Positions 36,015-43,795 of a stretch of 64,000 nt of DNA are shown here, piece after piece. This DNA is from Agrobacterium sp. a22-2 (GTDB taxonomy: Bacteria; Pseudomonadota; Alphaproteobacteria; Rhizobiales; Rhizobiaceae), in the NCBI RefSeq assembly GCF_012276985.1, contig NZ_JAAXMM010000004.1:124001-188000 (forward strand). The letters run 5' to 3'. The position numbers and the translations under genes were made by a program. Below the pieces are notes generated by a model. That model was not told where the DNA came from. It saw nothing but the letters and a program-made list of their open reading frames with translations, and searched no databases. The stretch's first letter is position 1. Each line of letters opens with the position of its first letter.

Positions 36015-37085
36015 GTGGTACATACCGACGTCGTTTCTGCCGAAATGTCGCCGCCCGATAGCGGTGAGCGTGGCGTCATCTTTCCGGCCATCATCGAGAA
36101 CATGCGGGACGGGGTCCTGGCGCTGGACGGTAACGGCAATATCATTGCCGCCAATCGGCCGCTGCTGGACATCCTCCAGGTCGGCAACGTCGAGTGCATC
36201 GGCCAGAACTTCGCGGAACTGCTTCTGATGCACGGGGATCTCGAGCAGATCAACGATGCCATTGTCGATGCCATGTACGCGCCCAACAATGTCGTGACCC
36301 GTGACGTCGCAATCGCCCGTCGCGGCGGCGAACGCCATCTGGTCGTGCGGACCAGCATGTTGCGCGACGACGGTCGTCAGGAGGTGCTGGGGGTCGTGGC
36401 GATCATCAGCGATATATCCGCTCAGGTGCAGGCACTACGCGAGCGCATAGAGTTCGGCCATCTCGTCGTTCTGTTCGTAGCCCTGCTCGGCACGGCCAAT
36501 ATCGTGGCGCTGCTCGTTGACAAACATTTGCCGGTCAACGTCTATTCCTCCGGATTTTCGTGGGCCTATCTCGGTCTCATCGCCGTGCCGGTGTTGTTTT
36601 CCGTGTGGCGTCTCAAGCTGCCGCTCGCCTCGATCGGCCTGACGCTTCAGAACTGGCGGCGCGCGCTCGTCGAGGGACTTTCGATCTCGGCGCTGATCCT
36701 GGCTGCACTCTACACGTATTCACAGGTGAAACAGGGCATCGAGCCGACCACGGCGGGGCAGGGCGCTTTCGGCTCGGCGATGGCGATTGGCCTGGCGATT
36801 GCGCCCTATTTGCCGCACAGTTTCGTCCAGGAACTGCTGGCCAGGGGTGTGTTGCAGAGTTCACTGATGCGGCTCCTCAATGATCAGCGAGGCGTCCGTT
36901 CGTTATTGGTCACATCGCTGATTTTCGGGCTCTTTCACAGCTATTTCGGCGTTTCCGCCATCGCGGTCACCGCGGCTTCGGGACTTCTGTTCGGTTGGCT
37001 GTTCAACCGGCATGGCAATCTGATTGGCGCCACGCTGGTCCATTTCATCGGAGGCATCGCCGCCTTCACCTTGCAATTCCTTTGA
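36015..37085 (+). CDS. PAS domain fused to a CPBP family intramembrane protease
   Basis: A protein of about 356 residues. Residues about 20-140 are a PAS sensor domain (IIENMRDGVLALDGNGNIIAAN, then DISAQVQAL). The rest has about eight membrane helices of the CPBP (CAAX protease and bacteriocin-processing) family. The protease motifs are altered: QELLAR (272-277) stands in place of EExxxR, FxxxH is FGLFH (304-308), and the third motif is His343 without the usual Asn. I prefer GTG 36015, 10 bases after AAGGGGG; TTG 36006 and ATG 36045 are alternatives. A soluble sensor coupled to a membrane protease is an unusual design. Confidence 0.78.
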   Translation: MVHTDVVSAEMSPPDSGERGVIFPAIIENMRDGVLALDGNGNIIAANRPLLDILQVGNVECIGQNFAELLLMHGDLEQINDAIVDAMYAPNNVVTRDVAIARRGGERHLVVRTSMLRDDGRQEVLGVVAIISDISAQVQALRERIEFGHLVVLFVALLGTANIVALLVDKHLPVNVYSSGFSWAYLGLIAVPVLFSVWRLKLPLASIGLTLQNWRRALVEGLSISALILAALYTYSQVKQGIEPTTAGQGAFGSAMAIGLAIAPYLPHSFVQELLARGVLQSSLMRLLNDQRGVRSLLVTSLIFGLFHSYFGVSAIAVTAASGLLFGWLFNRHGNLIGATLVHFIGGIAAFTLQFL

Positions 37086-37169
37086 TTTGCGGACCCCACT
37101 GCGGCGATGGGCCGAAGTGAGTTGCGATCGAGAGACATGTTCTGGCGACGGCGCTCAGGCCAATGGGCG

Positions 37170-37673
37170 TCACTTCTTGATAGCGGGCAGCGTGCCGATC
37201 AGGTCGCGATCCGTCTTTCCGGATTGCGTGGCGATATTGGAGAGGCTGAGGCCGGTTTGGGCGGCGGAAAAGCCTTTATCCTTCAGAGCGGTGGCGAAGC
37301 TCTCGGGCGTGTGACCATAAAGGGGAGCGACCTGTTCGAGCATGCCGCCGGCAATCGCCTGGATGGCAGCAATCTGCGGGTTGCTGGTTGCAGCATCGCC
37401 GCTCAATGTCGGGATGACAAAACCGATGGCTGCGGCAAGCGACAGACCGAGCGCGATCGCCATGGGCGGGCGCTTGAAATACGAGACGAACGGCCGCCAG
37501 TTTTTCCAGACATGCAGGACGAAGGGCAGGGCGAGCACCATGCTCAACCATTCATGCATGCCGCGGAAAGAGTTTGCGCCGAGGTGAAAGAACAAGGCAA
37601 TGCCCGATACGAGGGAGACGACGAACAGCCCAGTGGTGAAAGGAGTGGCGTAGCGACTGAGGAGAGATGGCAT
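37170..37673 (-). CDS. DUF4405 domain membrane protein
   Basis: A 167-residue protein. The first three predicted membrane helices carry spaced His residues (ALFFHLGANSFRGMHEWLS, FVLHVWKNW), which look like b-type haem ligands in the DUF4405 / cytochrome-like family. The C-terminal ~65 residues (GMLEQVAPLYGHTPESFATALKDKGFS) form a soluble domain that resembles a helical domain of unknown function. I start at ATG 37673, since the longer frame to 37814 overlaps the MerR gene. The MerR-LuxR regulator gene lies immediately upstream on the same strand. Confidence 0.7.
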   Translation of the reverse strand: MPSLLSRYATPFTTGLFVVSLVSGIALFFHLGANSFRGMHEWLSMVLALPFVLHVWKNWRPFVSYFKRPPMAIALGLSLAAAIGFVIPTLSGDAATSNPQIAAIQAIAGGMLEQVAPLYGHTPESFATALKDKGFSAAQTGLSLSNIATQSGKTDRDLIGTLPAIKK

Positions 37674-37803
37674 ATTGAAATTCCATTGCGGGACATTGGT
37701 GATGTCATGAGCAATAAGATTGGGTTCGGCAATTGTCGTGTTAAAACATAGTAATATTTGCCAATGTTCAAGTTGAGGCGGCGTCGGCGCAGATCCTTTC
37801 GCG

Positions 37804-38496
37804 TCAGGAGGCAACGACGCCCATCAGCACCGCTTTGGCGACCGCCTGAAAGCGGTTGTTCGCGTCGAATTTGCGGATAATCTCGTTTTCCAGCGCCGTG
37901 ATTTCCTCGTTCTTCAGCTGCAGCGCCCGCGCAAGGCGCATCGGCGCATAACCCTCGGCCATCAGTTCCAGGCAGCGTCTTTCCAGCGCGCTCAACGACA
38001 CGGCGTCGCGGCCGTCGACCCTTGGCGCCGACGGTTCATTGTCGTCCTGCGCCAGAAGGCCGTTGATCTGCTGCATCTGCCGGCGGATGGTGGAAAGGCC
38101 CGAGGTCAGTTCACGCTTGCGCACCGTCAGGGAGTCGCGAAAGATCTCGTCGGCCTGCTCCTGTGAAACCGTGGCGGCCAGTTCCTCCAGCAGATCCTGG
38201 ATGATGGCCACCGGCATGCCGACTTCACGGCAGGCATTGATCAGCGCCATGCGCACGATGTCCTTGTGGAAATACACCCGCATTAGGCCAACGCGGCTGG
38301 CGGACAGCAGTCCTTTTTCCTCATAGAAATGCAGTGTCCGGTGCGTGACGCCGAACAGGTTCGCCATATCCGCAATGGCCACCGGTTCATTCGGCATGGC
38401 GTAGGGCAATGCTATGCTGGGCAAATATCCGTTGTGCTGGTCTTGTCTATTGGCCGTCGTCTTTGTCGTGTGGAGATTTTCGGATTGGTCCGCCAT
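37804..38496 (-). CDS. MerR-type regulator with a LuxR-like C-terminal helix-turn-helix
   Basis: A 230-residue regulator with two DNA-binding-like domains. Residues about 38-105 match the MerR helix-turn-helix (VAIADMANLFGVTHRTLHFYEEKGLL), followed by a dimerisation helix. Residues about 168-228 match the GerE/LuxR-type domain (LSALERRCLELMAEGYAPMRLARALQLKNEEI...RKFDANNRFQAVAKA). The linker is acidic and no metal-binding Cys of classic MerR sensors is present. The start ATG 38496 is preceded by a GGGGGG-rich site; the longer frame to 38655 has none. The domain combination is unusual; the target may be the DUF4405 gene just downstream. Confidence 0.75.
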   Translation of the reverse strand: MADQSENLHTTKTTANRQDQHNGYLPSIALPYAMPNEPVAIADMANLFGVTHRTLHFYEEKGLLSASRVGLMRVYFHKDIVRMALINACREVGMPVAIIQDLLEELAATVSQEQADEIFRDSLTVRKRELTSGLSTIRRQMQQINGLLAQDDNEPSAPRVDGRDAVSLSALERRCLELMAEGYAPMRLARALQLKNEEITALENEIIRKFDANNRFQAVAKAVLMGVVAS

Positions 38497-38746
38497 GGTT
38501 CCCCCCCATTTTGTCGGCGTACGTATTTCCCTCTCATGATTCCGGCATGCCTTGCTGTTTGCCGATGTTCCTTGTGTCTTCGGATCTCTAGCGAGGATTG
38601 ACATCCACCTGCCAAGCGACTGGCCCCACCGTCGGACGCAGCAGGCAAATGTCATGATCGATCAGGATAAGCGCCGGATGGTGGTATTGTAAACCGCAAG
38701 CGGTGCTGTTTCTGCAAATAGGTGGTAAACGCTCCCTTTGCATGGC

Positions 38747-39721
38747 TCAGCGAGCGAGGTCCCGCACGCCGGCAAGACTGGTGACGATTTCGGCGGGCGT
38801 TTTGGGATGGGCCAACCGCAACTGGCTGAAGCGCGCTCGTTGATAGGACGCTTCCGATCCGTCGAGTCGGTAATCATAAGTCGCTTGCAGGCCGTCCATC
38901 AGCAGGGTCGTCAGTCCCTTGCTCCGGCAGTAGCGATAGATCAGTCCGGCCAGCGTCATGGTCCGGGCAACAAACTGGTTGGCTTGTCCGGCGAGCTGGT
39001 CGGTCGTGTCCATGCTTGTCGCGGCAATGGTTCTGATGTCGATCACTTCGCCGGTCGACTGGTGCTGCAGCGAGACGGAGAGCGAGGTCTCGTGAGCCTC
39101 TATGAGCACGGCGAAGGCGAGGACATCGCGCGTATCGCTGCTTAAGGATGAAACAAGCCTGATACCCGGCAACTGTTCGGCGGCCAGAAGGATGGCATTG
39201 GCATAGATACGGGCCTGCCGCGCGGGCTTGGCTGAAAGCGTTACGAGGAGGCTGGGAAGCGCTGCCTGGGAGTGGCGGTGTTGCGGAGGGGATTGCTGGC
39301 CGGCCGGGCTGGCGTACAGGCCGGAGGGCGGTGGCAGGAGGTCGCGCAGGCCGGTTTCGGACGTCGGCAAATCCGCCCCCTGGCGTTCATAGACAGGGAT
39401 ATAGGCGCCGAGAGGGATCCGGATATGGATCGGGTCCTCGCGTCCCTCGTCGGCATAATACCGGCCGAGCAGGCGACGCAACTTGCCGGCCTGAACGCGA
39501 ACCAGCGGATCACCGCCTGATTCAAAGGTGCTGTCGCGACCGAAGACGTCGAGTCCGATCGTATAGCCCTTCAGCTTGCGCGCGAGGCCAAGCTGCTCTG
39601 TCTCGACAATGAATTTCAGGAAGGCGCGGAGCCGCCCGGAGCGGGCGAATGTCCGGCTTTGCAGGATCTTGGACAGGCAGTCGCCAACCTCGTCTCGATC
39701 GATGGGCCGAAAGTGCTTCAT
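38747..39721 (-). CDS. Protein with the N-terminal domain of rhizobial adenylate cyclases, no cyclase domain
   Basis: A 324-residue protein. The first ~100 residues (ILQSRTFARSGRLRAFLKFIVE, then LKGYTIGLDVFGRDSTF, then DPLVRVQAGKLRRLLGRYY) match a conserved N-terminal, probably DNA-binding, domain seen in many rhizobial proteins annotated as adenylate cyclases. The C-terminal ~190 residues resemble the periplasmic/TPR-like region of those proteins (ANAILLAAEQLPGIRLVSS), but no nucleotide cyclase catalytic motif is present. I start at ATG 39721. No membrane helix is seen. A transcriptional regulator is the best guess; the ligand is unknown. Confidence 0.6.
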   Translation of the reverse strand: MKHFRPIDRDEVGDCLSKILQSRTFARSGRLRAFLKFIVETEQLGLARKLKGYTIGLDVFGRDSTFESGGDPLVRVQAGKLRRLLGRYYADEGREDPIHIRIPLGAYIPVYERQGADLPTSETGLRDLLPPPSGLYASPAGQQSPPQHRHSQAALPSLLVTLSAKPARQARIYANAILLAAEQLPGIRLVSSLSSDTRDVLAFAVLIEAHETSLSVSLQHQSTGEVIDIRTIAATSMDTTDQLAGQANQFVARTMTLAGLIYRYCRSKGLTTLLMDGLQATYDYRLDGSEASYQRARFSQLRLAHPKTPAEIVTSLAGVRDLAR

Positions 39722-40127
39722 GGGAATTGTCTCGGATCTCTTGAGCCGCGGCCGTGTCGCAGGGGCCGGATAGTCGCGGGCACGAGCCGACAGGGCAAAC
39801 GGCAGGAAAAGGGCTTTGGGCAGAAAATCATGACAAATGGGAATATCAAATGATGATCGTCCAGCTTGGAGGCTGGCGTAAATCCTATAAGTTTTAGGGT
39901 AGATTTTCACCACCATCTGTCAATCCCCACAAGCGACGTGGCATGTCGACAAACCGATCCGGACGGTGTCGCTGTTCCATACATCAATCCGATACATGGA
40001 ATTATCTGCGAAACTCGTTGGCGTTTTGGCGGGAGATCGCCTAAATGCTGGACTGCTAGCATCATGTTCCCAAAGCTTTGTCGGCCGGAGCGATCGCTGC
40101 ACGAAGACCGTAAATGGGATTGATCCG
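39722..40127. other. Intergenic region, 406 bases, little to report
   Basis: Divergent spacer between the regulator-like gene on the minus strand and pdxJ. Frames running into pdxJ from 39966 are weak and have no supported start. A possible promoter for pdxJ is TTGGCG (40018) with TAAATG (40042) 18 bases later, but neither element is strong. No repeat or RNA gene was recognised. Confidence 0.4.
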
Positions 40128-40880
40128 ATGCCTGCGAAACTGTCCGTCAACCTCAATGCCATCGCCATGCTGCGCAACCGGCGCGACCTGCCTTGGCCGG
40201 ATGTCGCCCATCTTGGCCGCATCGCGCTCAAGGCTGGTGCCAGCGGCCTGACCGTGCATCCGCGTCCCGATCAGCGGCATATCCGCTTTTCCGACCTGCC
40301 GGTCTTGCGCGCCCTGATCGATGACGAATTTCCGACGGCCGAGTTCAATATCGAGGGCTATCCGACCGAAGAATTTCTTGATCTGTGCGAGGCGACACAG
40401 CCCGAACAGGTGACGCTGGTACCGGACGATCCGTCCCAGGCGACATCCGATCACGGCTGGGAATTTGCAAAGCATGGCGATTTTCTGAAAGGCGTCGTCG
40501 GTCGCCTCAAGGCAAACGGCATGCGGGTGTCGCTGTTTGCCGATGGCGACGGCGACGAGGCGGCGGTCCTGGCCGCCAAAGCGACGGGTGCCGACCGGAT
40601 CGAGCTTTATACCGGCCCCTATGGCGGCTGTTTCGATGATCCGGAGGGGGCACGCGCGCAACTCGATCTGCTCGCAAGAACGGCCGATGCCGCGTTGAAG
40701 GCCGGTCTTGGCGTCAATGGCGGCCATGACCTGACGGTTGCCAATCTGCCGGGGCTTGCCAGGCGCATTCCCAATCTGGCTGAGGTGTCGATCGGCCATG
40801 GACTGACGGCCGATGCCCTGGAATACGGCATGGCGGAGACGATCCGCCGCTTCTGCCGGGCCTGTGGCCAGACAATCTGA
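40128..40880 (+). CDS. pdxJ: Pyridoxine 5'-phosphate synthase
   Basis: A 250-residue TIM-barrel enzyme that condenses 1-deoxyxylulose 5-phosphate with 3-amino-2-oxopropyl phosphate to pyridoxine 5'-phosphate, the last ring-forming step of vitamin B6 synthesis. Family features are [13 protein letters not shown], the [11 protein letters not shown] segment, [24 protein letters not shown] and the closing [17 protein letters not shown] chose ATG 40128 because conserved sequence starts there; the frame continues upstream from 39966 without similarity. A strong terminator follows. PLP enzymes encoded in the window (the aminotransferase and the MocR gene) would use its product. Confidence 0.95.
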   Translation: MPAKLSVNLNAIAMLRNRRDLPWPDVAHLGRIALKAGASGLTVHPRPDQRHIRFSDLPVLRALIDDEFPTAEFNIEGYPTEEFLDLCEATQPEQVTLVPDDPSQATSDHGWEFAKHGDFLKGVVGRLKANGMRVSLFADGDGDEAAVLAAKATGADRIELYTGPYGGCFDDPEGARAQLDLLARTADAALKAGLGVNGGHDLTVANLPGLARRIPNLAEVSIGHGLTADALEYGMAETIRRFCRACGQTI

Positions 40881-40921
40881 CGGAGATATCCGTCTTGTTT
40901 CACCGGTTTCGGTGGCAGAAC

Positions 40922-40958
40922 AGACCCGCTCGGCGCTGATCGGCCGAGCGGGTCTTTT
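40922..40958 (+). terminator. Rho-independent terminator after pdxJ
   Basis: A 13-bp perfect stem (AGACCCGCTCGGC with GCCGAGCGGGTCT) with an 8-base loop is followed by TTTT. It lies between pdxJ and the convergent SDR gene, so it may also terminate transcripts from the other side. Confidence 0.85.
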
Positions 40959-40961
40959 GCA

Positions 40962-41852
40962 TCAGCCGTTGAGGGCCGCGGTATTGGCTTCGAGGAAGGC
41001 CTTGAGCGAGGCAGGCGCCTTGCCGGTCAGCTTTTCGATGTCGCCGGTTACCATGGAAATTTGGCCCTCGCGGGTATTGGCATCGAACGAGACCAGCATG
41101 GGCACGAGGAAATCGGGAAGGCCAGCAGCCTTCATGCCACCGGCCAGTTGCTCGTCGCTGACGTGGACGACCTCCAGCGGCTTGCCGGTGACGTCGCGCA
41201 CCAGTGCGGCAATCTGATCCGTCGTATAGGCCGTGCCGCCGGTCAGTGTGTAGGTGACGCTTGCGGCTTCATCGGAGACCAGTGCGGCAGCGATGGCGCG
41301 GGCGATGTCTTCGCGGCCGACATGGGCAATCACGCCCTGTCCGGTCGAGGTATACCATTGGCCGCTGGCGAGCGCATGGGGCAGGGCCATGAACAGGTTT
41401 TCCATGTACCAGCCGTTGCGCAGGATGGTGTAGGCAATGCCGCTTGCCTTGATGGCCTGTTCGGTGCCGAAATGATCGGGCGCAAAGGTCACGAGGCTCT
41501 TGCCGGGCTCGGGGTTCGGCATGGAGGTGTAGAACAGGCGCGACACGCCGGCCTTTGCCGCGGCATTGACGGCAGCCTTATGCTGCTCCAGGCGGCGGCC
41601 CGGACGGTCGAGCGCATCGGTGGAGATGATCAGCACACGCTCGACGCCGGTGAAAGCATCGCTAAGGCTCGCCGCATCGTCGAAATCCACCTTGCGGGTG
41701 ATAACGCCCTTGGCAGCAAGATCGGCCAGCTTGGACGTGTCGCGGCTTGCGGCGATGATCTGCGCCGGTGCGACGCCCTGGGCCTCGATCAGGTTGCGGA
41801 TGACGGACCGGCCAAGATGTCCGCTGGCGCCGGTGACGAGATACTTGCTCAT
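40962..41852 (-). CDS. NmrA-type SDR family NAD(P)H-binding oxidoreductase (QorB-like)
   Basis: A 296-residue atypical short-chain dehydrogenase. The nucleotide-binding motif is VTGASGHLGRSVIRNL at the N-terminus. YTSMPNPEPGKSL and ILRNGWYMENL match the QorB (quinone oxidoreductase 2) group, and the C-terminal half is NmrA-like. It probably reduces small quinone-like electrophiles. It is divergent from an HxlR regulator with a palindrome between them. This pairing of an HxlR regulator with an electrophile-reducing enzyme is a recurrent and probably co-regulated design. Confidence 0.88.
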   Translation of the reverse strand: MSKYLVTGASGHLGRSVIRNLIEAQGVAPAQIIAASRDTSKLADLAAKGVITRKVDFDDAASLSDAFTGVERVLIISTDALDRPGRRLEQHKAAVNAAAKAGVSRLFYTSMPNPEPGKSLVTFAPDHFGTEQAIKASGIAYTILRNGWYMENLFMALPHALASGQWYTSTGQGVIAHVGREDIARAIAAALVSDEAASVTYTLTGGTAYTTDQIAALVRDVTGKPLEVVHVSDEQLAGGMKAAGLPDFLVPMLVSFDANTREGQISMVTGDIEKLTGKAPASLKAFLEANTAALNG

Positions 41853-41899
41853 TTCAATCCCTTTCCAGAGGCGGGTCTGTCGTCCGCCTGAAATTAGTA

Positions 41900-41916
41900 A
41901 CTCTCTAATTGAGAGT
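41900..41916. promoter_or_regulatory. Candidate HxlR operator
   Basis: ACTCTC-TAATT-GAGAGT is a perfect 6-bp inverted repeat with a 5-base AT-rich centre. It lies 48 bases before the SDR start and 77 bases before the HxlR start, in the shared divergent promoter region. HxlR-type repressors usually bind such dyads. The protein-DNA match is an inference. Confidence 0.5.
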
Positions 41917-41992
41917 AGGGGTAAAATAGGAATTGACCGCGGCTTGTAAAGAAGGCAGTTTTTGGTGCCTACCAGATTTGAAAGGAACCGGA

Positions 41993-42403
41993 ATGGATGC
42001 GTTTGCCACGACCCAGAGCGACAGGCTGGCGGTCTACAAGGAGCAATCTGCCGCTGGCGGGAGGCTTGAGGACTGCCCGGTGCGTGCCGTCATCGGCAAG
42101 ATCGGCGACAAATGGTCGACGCTGCTGCTGATGGCGCTGTCGGAAAAGCCTTATCGGTTCGGCGAGTTGCGCCGGCTGGTCCCGGATATTTCGCAACGCA
42201 TGCTGACCCAGACCTTGCGCGATCTGCAGCGTGACGGTTACGTGGACAGAACGGTGTTTCCGACCAAACCGCCGAGCGTCGAATATCGTCTGACGGATCT
42301 CGGTGTCTCGCTGTATGGATCAATCGCGCCTTTGCTGTCCTGGGCCGAACGCCATCATCCGTCGGTGGTCGAGGCCAGAAGGCGGTTCGACGAGGCGGCC
42401 TGA
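41993..42403 (+). CDS. HxlR family transcriptional regulator
   Basis: A 136-residue winged helix-turn-helix regulator with the family signature [47 protein letters not shown] single Cys (residue about 28) precedes the DNA-binding region at the site where redox- or quinone-sensing HxlR proteins (such as QorR/HypR types) carry their reactive Cys. The start ATG 41993 has GAAAGGAA upstream. It is divergent from the SDR gene and a candidate operator lies between them, suggesting repression of the reductase until an electrophile modifies the Cys. Confidence 0.88.
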   Translation: MDAFATTQSDRLAVYKEQSAAGGRLEDCPVRAVIGKIGDKWSTLLLMALSEKPYRFGELRRLVPDISQRMLTQTLRDLQRDGYVDRTVFPTKPPSVEYRLTDLGVSLYGSIAPLLSWAERHHPSVVEARRRFDEAA

Positions 42404-42420
42404 CCCCAACCGGGCGGCTC

Positions 42421-42554
42421 TCAGAGATCCAGAACCCAGGTCTGGCCGGTCAGTTCCGGTCTGAACAGGGTGTGGCGTTCCTCCGCCACAATACGAAACC
42501 CGGTCTTCCTGTAGATGGCAATGGCCGGATGCAGGATATCACTGGTCCACAAGC
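42421..42554 (-). pseudogene. C-terminal remnant of a GNAT/MarR-type acetyltransferase gene
   Basis: The minus frame ends with about 44 residues (SLWTSDILHPAIAIYRKTGF, then RIVAEERHTLF and TGQTWVLDL) that match the end of bifunctional MarR-GNAT acetyltransferases. Just upstream in the same frame similarity stops, exactly where the DUF4087 gene ends. The first ~250 residues of a normal gene are missing, so this is a decayed tail. It may have been cut by an old deletion or by arrival of the DUF4087 gene. Confidence 0.7.
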
Positions 42555-42932
42555 TTATTGCGGCGCGGGCAGGGCCTTGTCTTTGGTGCACTTGGCGAGC
42601 GGCAGTTGACGGAAGGAGTAGACTGCCGTGATGCGCTCTGCAGCAGCATCGGTTTCGACATCCATGCAGGCGCAGGCATAGCCGTAATAGCCATTGGTCC
42701 GGACGTAGTCTCGAGTCGAGAAATCGCCGATATTTTCCATGCCGAGCGCTTCCTCGTCGCTGCCCTGGGTGGAGAGGACCCATGTTCCCTGGCTGTCGTC
42801 CAGCCAGAGGTTGCCAGGCGTCGGATTCTGGAGCCAGCCGCAGCGTGTCTCCTTGGCAAGGACGGAGCCGGCGAACAGCGAGACGGAAAGCGCCATGGTG
42901 ACGGCGAGGCTACGGGACAGCATGACGGGCAT
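42555..42932 (-). CDS. DUF4087 domain exported protein
   Basis: A 125-residue secreted protein with a signal peptide (residues about 1-26) and the signature CGWLQNPTPGNLWLDDSQGTW of DUF4087. Four mature Cys residues (RCGWL, YACACMD, LAKCTKD) suggest disulphide bonds. The function is unknown. ATG 42923 is an alternative start that shortens the protein by three residues. It lies between a decayed acetyltransferase gene and the tandem secreted proteins; a strong terminator of the latter is just upstream. Confidence 0.8.
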   Translation of the reverse strand: MPVMLSRSLAVTMALSVSLFAGSVLAKETRCGWLQNPTPGNLWLDDSQGTWVLSTQGSDEEALGMENIGDFSTRDYVRTNGYYGYACACMDVETDAAAERITAVYSFRQLPLAKCTKDKALPAPQ

Positions 42933-43022
42933 CCTTTTATGTCGGTTGTCGGGACGGTCTCGTCATAGCCCTGAAGACTGCCGGTGAGAAATGCCAAAAC
43001 TGGGTTTTTCCCGAAGGGGTTG

Positions 43023-43065
43023 AAAAAAGTCGGAAGGCCCCGCAGCGGCGGGCTGCGGGGCCTTC
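43023..43065 (-). terminator. Rho-independent terminator of the tandem secreted-protein genes
   Basis: A 14-bp perfect stem (GAAGGCCCCGCAGC with GCTGCGGGGCCTTC) is followed on the minus strand by CGACTTTTTTCA. It lies 21 bases after the stop of the downstream paralogue. Confidence 0.9.
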
Positions 43066-43086
43066 GGGTCTTGGGATCGCCTGACT

Positions 43087-43332
43087 TTAGCTGTTGGCGA
43101 CGGTGCGGCTGACCAGCGAGACGCTGCGGTCGGCATTGACCTTGTAGACTTCCCGGACTTTATTGCCGTCCTGGCCGGTGAAGGTGTGGAAGAAGTTGCT
43201 GCCGACCGGTGCCTTTTCGAGATAGGACTGGTGGCCGCCGTAGGTGATCGAGCCCTGGATCGGCTCAATGGCGAAAGCTGCGGACGAGCCGGTGAGGGCT
43301 GCGATCAGTGTGGCTGCTGCGAAAATCTTCAT
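43087..43332 (-). CDS. Small exported protein, tandem paralogue 2
   Basis: An 81-residue protein with a signal peptide (MKIFAAATLIAALTGSSAAFA). The mature part of about 59 residues is a small, probably beta-rich domain without Cys (EPIQGSITYGGHQSYLEKAP, then GSNFFHTFTGQDG and SVSLVSRTV). By eye, 44 of 59 mature residues match the neighbouring gene at 43431-43676. I do not know a named family. I start at ATG 43332; the frame continues to 43371 without similarity. A terminator follows. It probably arose by duplication of the upstream gene together with part of its control region. Confidence 0.75.
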   Translation of the reverse strand: MKIFAAATLIAALTGSSAAFAIEPIQGSITYGGHQSYLEKAPVGSNFFHTFTGQDGNKVREVYKVNADRSVSLVSRTVANS

Positions 43333-43430
43333 GGTCGTGCTCCTTGTGCCCATCTGGGCGCTGTTGTTCATTCAAGGTTGTTTTGGTTCAGACTGCCGGG
43401 CACCGATGCCCGGGCCTGTGCCGGCATCGA

Positions 43431-43676
43431 TCAGTCGTCCAGAACCGTCCGGGATACGAGGCTTACCGAATGGTCGGCGTTGACCTGATAGATTTCGCGG
43501 ACATTTCGGCCTTCCTCACTGGTGAAGTTGTGGAAGAAATTGCTGCCGACCGGCGCCTTTTCCAAATGGGACTGGTGGCCATTATAGGTGATGCTGCCCT
43601 TGATCGGCTCGAGCGCCATGGCCGCTGAAGAAGCGGCGAGGACCGAGAGCAGGGTGGCTGTAACGAGGATTTTCAT
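43431..43676 (-). CDS. Small exported protein, tandem paralogue 1
   Basis: An 81-residue protein with a signal peptide (MKILVTATLLSVLAASSAAMA) and a mature domain (EPIKGSITYNGHQSHLEKAP, then GSNFFHNFT and SVSLVSRTVLDD) nearly identical in plan to its downstream paralogue. It is the first gene of a minus-strand pair. Upstream lie two related dyads (43711 and 43782) that resemble the operator of the TetR gene on the other side of the spacer. It could be a periplasmic or secreted stress protein; no function is assigned. Confidence 0.75.
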   Translation of the reverse strand: MKILVTATLLSVLAASSAAMALEPIKGSITYNGHQSHLEKAPVGSNFFHNFTSEEGRNVREIYQVNADHSVSLVSRTVLDD

Positions 43677-43710
43677 AGGGGTACTCCAAAATACTGTCTG
43701 TTATTTCATC

Positions 43711-43724
43711 GAACTGTTTGGTTC
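43711..43724. promoter_or_regulatory. Operator-like dyad, copy 1
   Basis: GAACTGTTTGGTTC lies 35 bases before the start of the first secreted paralogue. It differs at only 3 of 14 bases from the perfect palindrome at 43782. A half-copy (TTTGGTTC, 43382-43389) stands before the second paralogue. Confidence 0.5.
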
Positions 43725-43781
43725 GGTGAGCAGTATTTGGGCTATAATTTTCCGAGATGCAATATCTAATTGCGCACAATC

Positions 43782-43795
43782 GAACCGATCGGTTC
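43782..43795. promoter_or_regulatory. Operator-like perfect palindrome, copy 2
   Basis: GAACCGATCGGTTC is a perfect 14-bp palindrome, about 106 bases before the first secreted paralogue. It shares the plan G(A/T)ACCG-NN-CGGT(T/A)C with the palindrome at the TetR promoter (44020). Confidence 0.55.

Noticed and set aside
35893..36228. Possible small gene just before the PAS-CPBP gene
   Set aside because: It overlaps the PAS domain in another frame and has no similarity or good ribosome-binding site.
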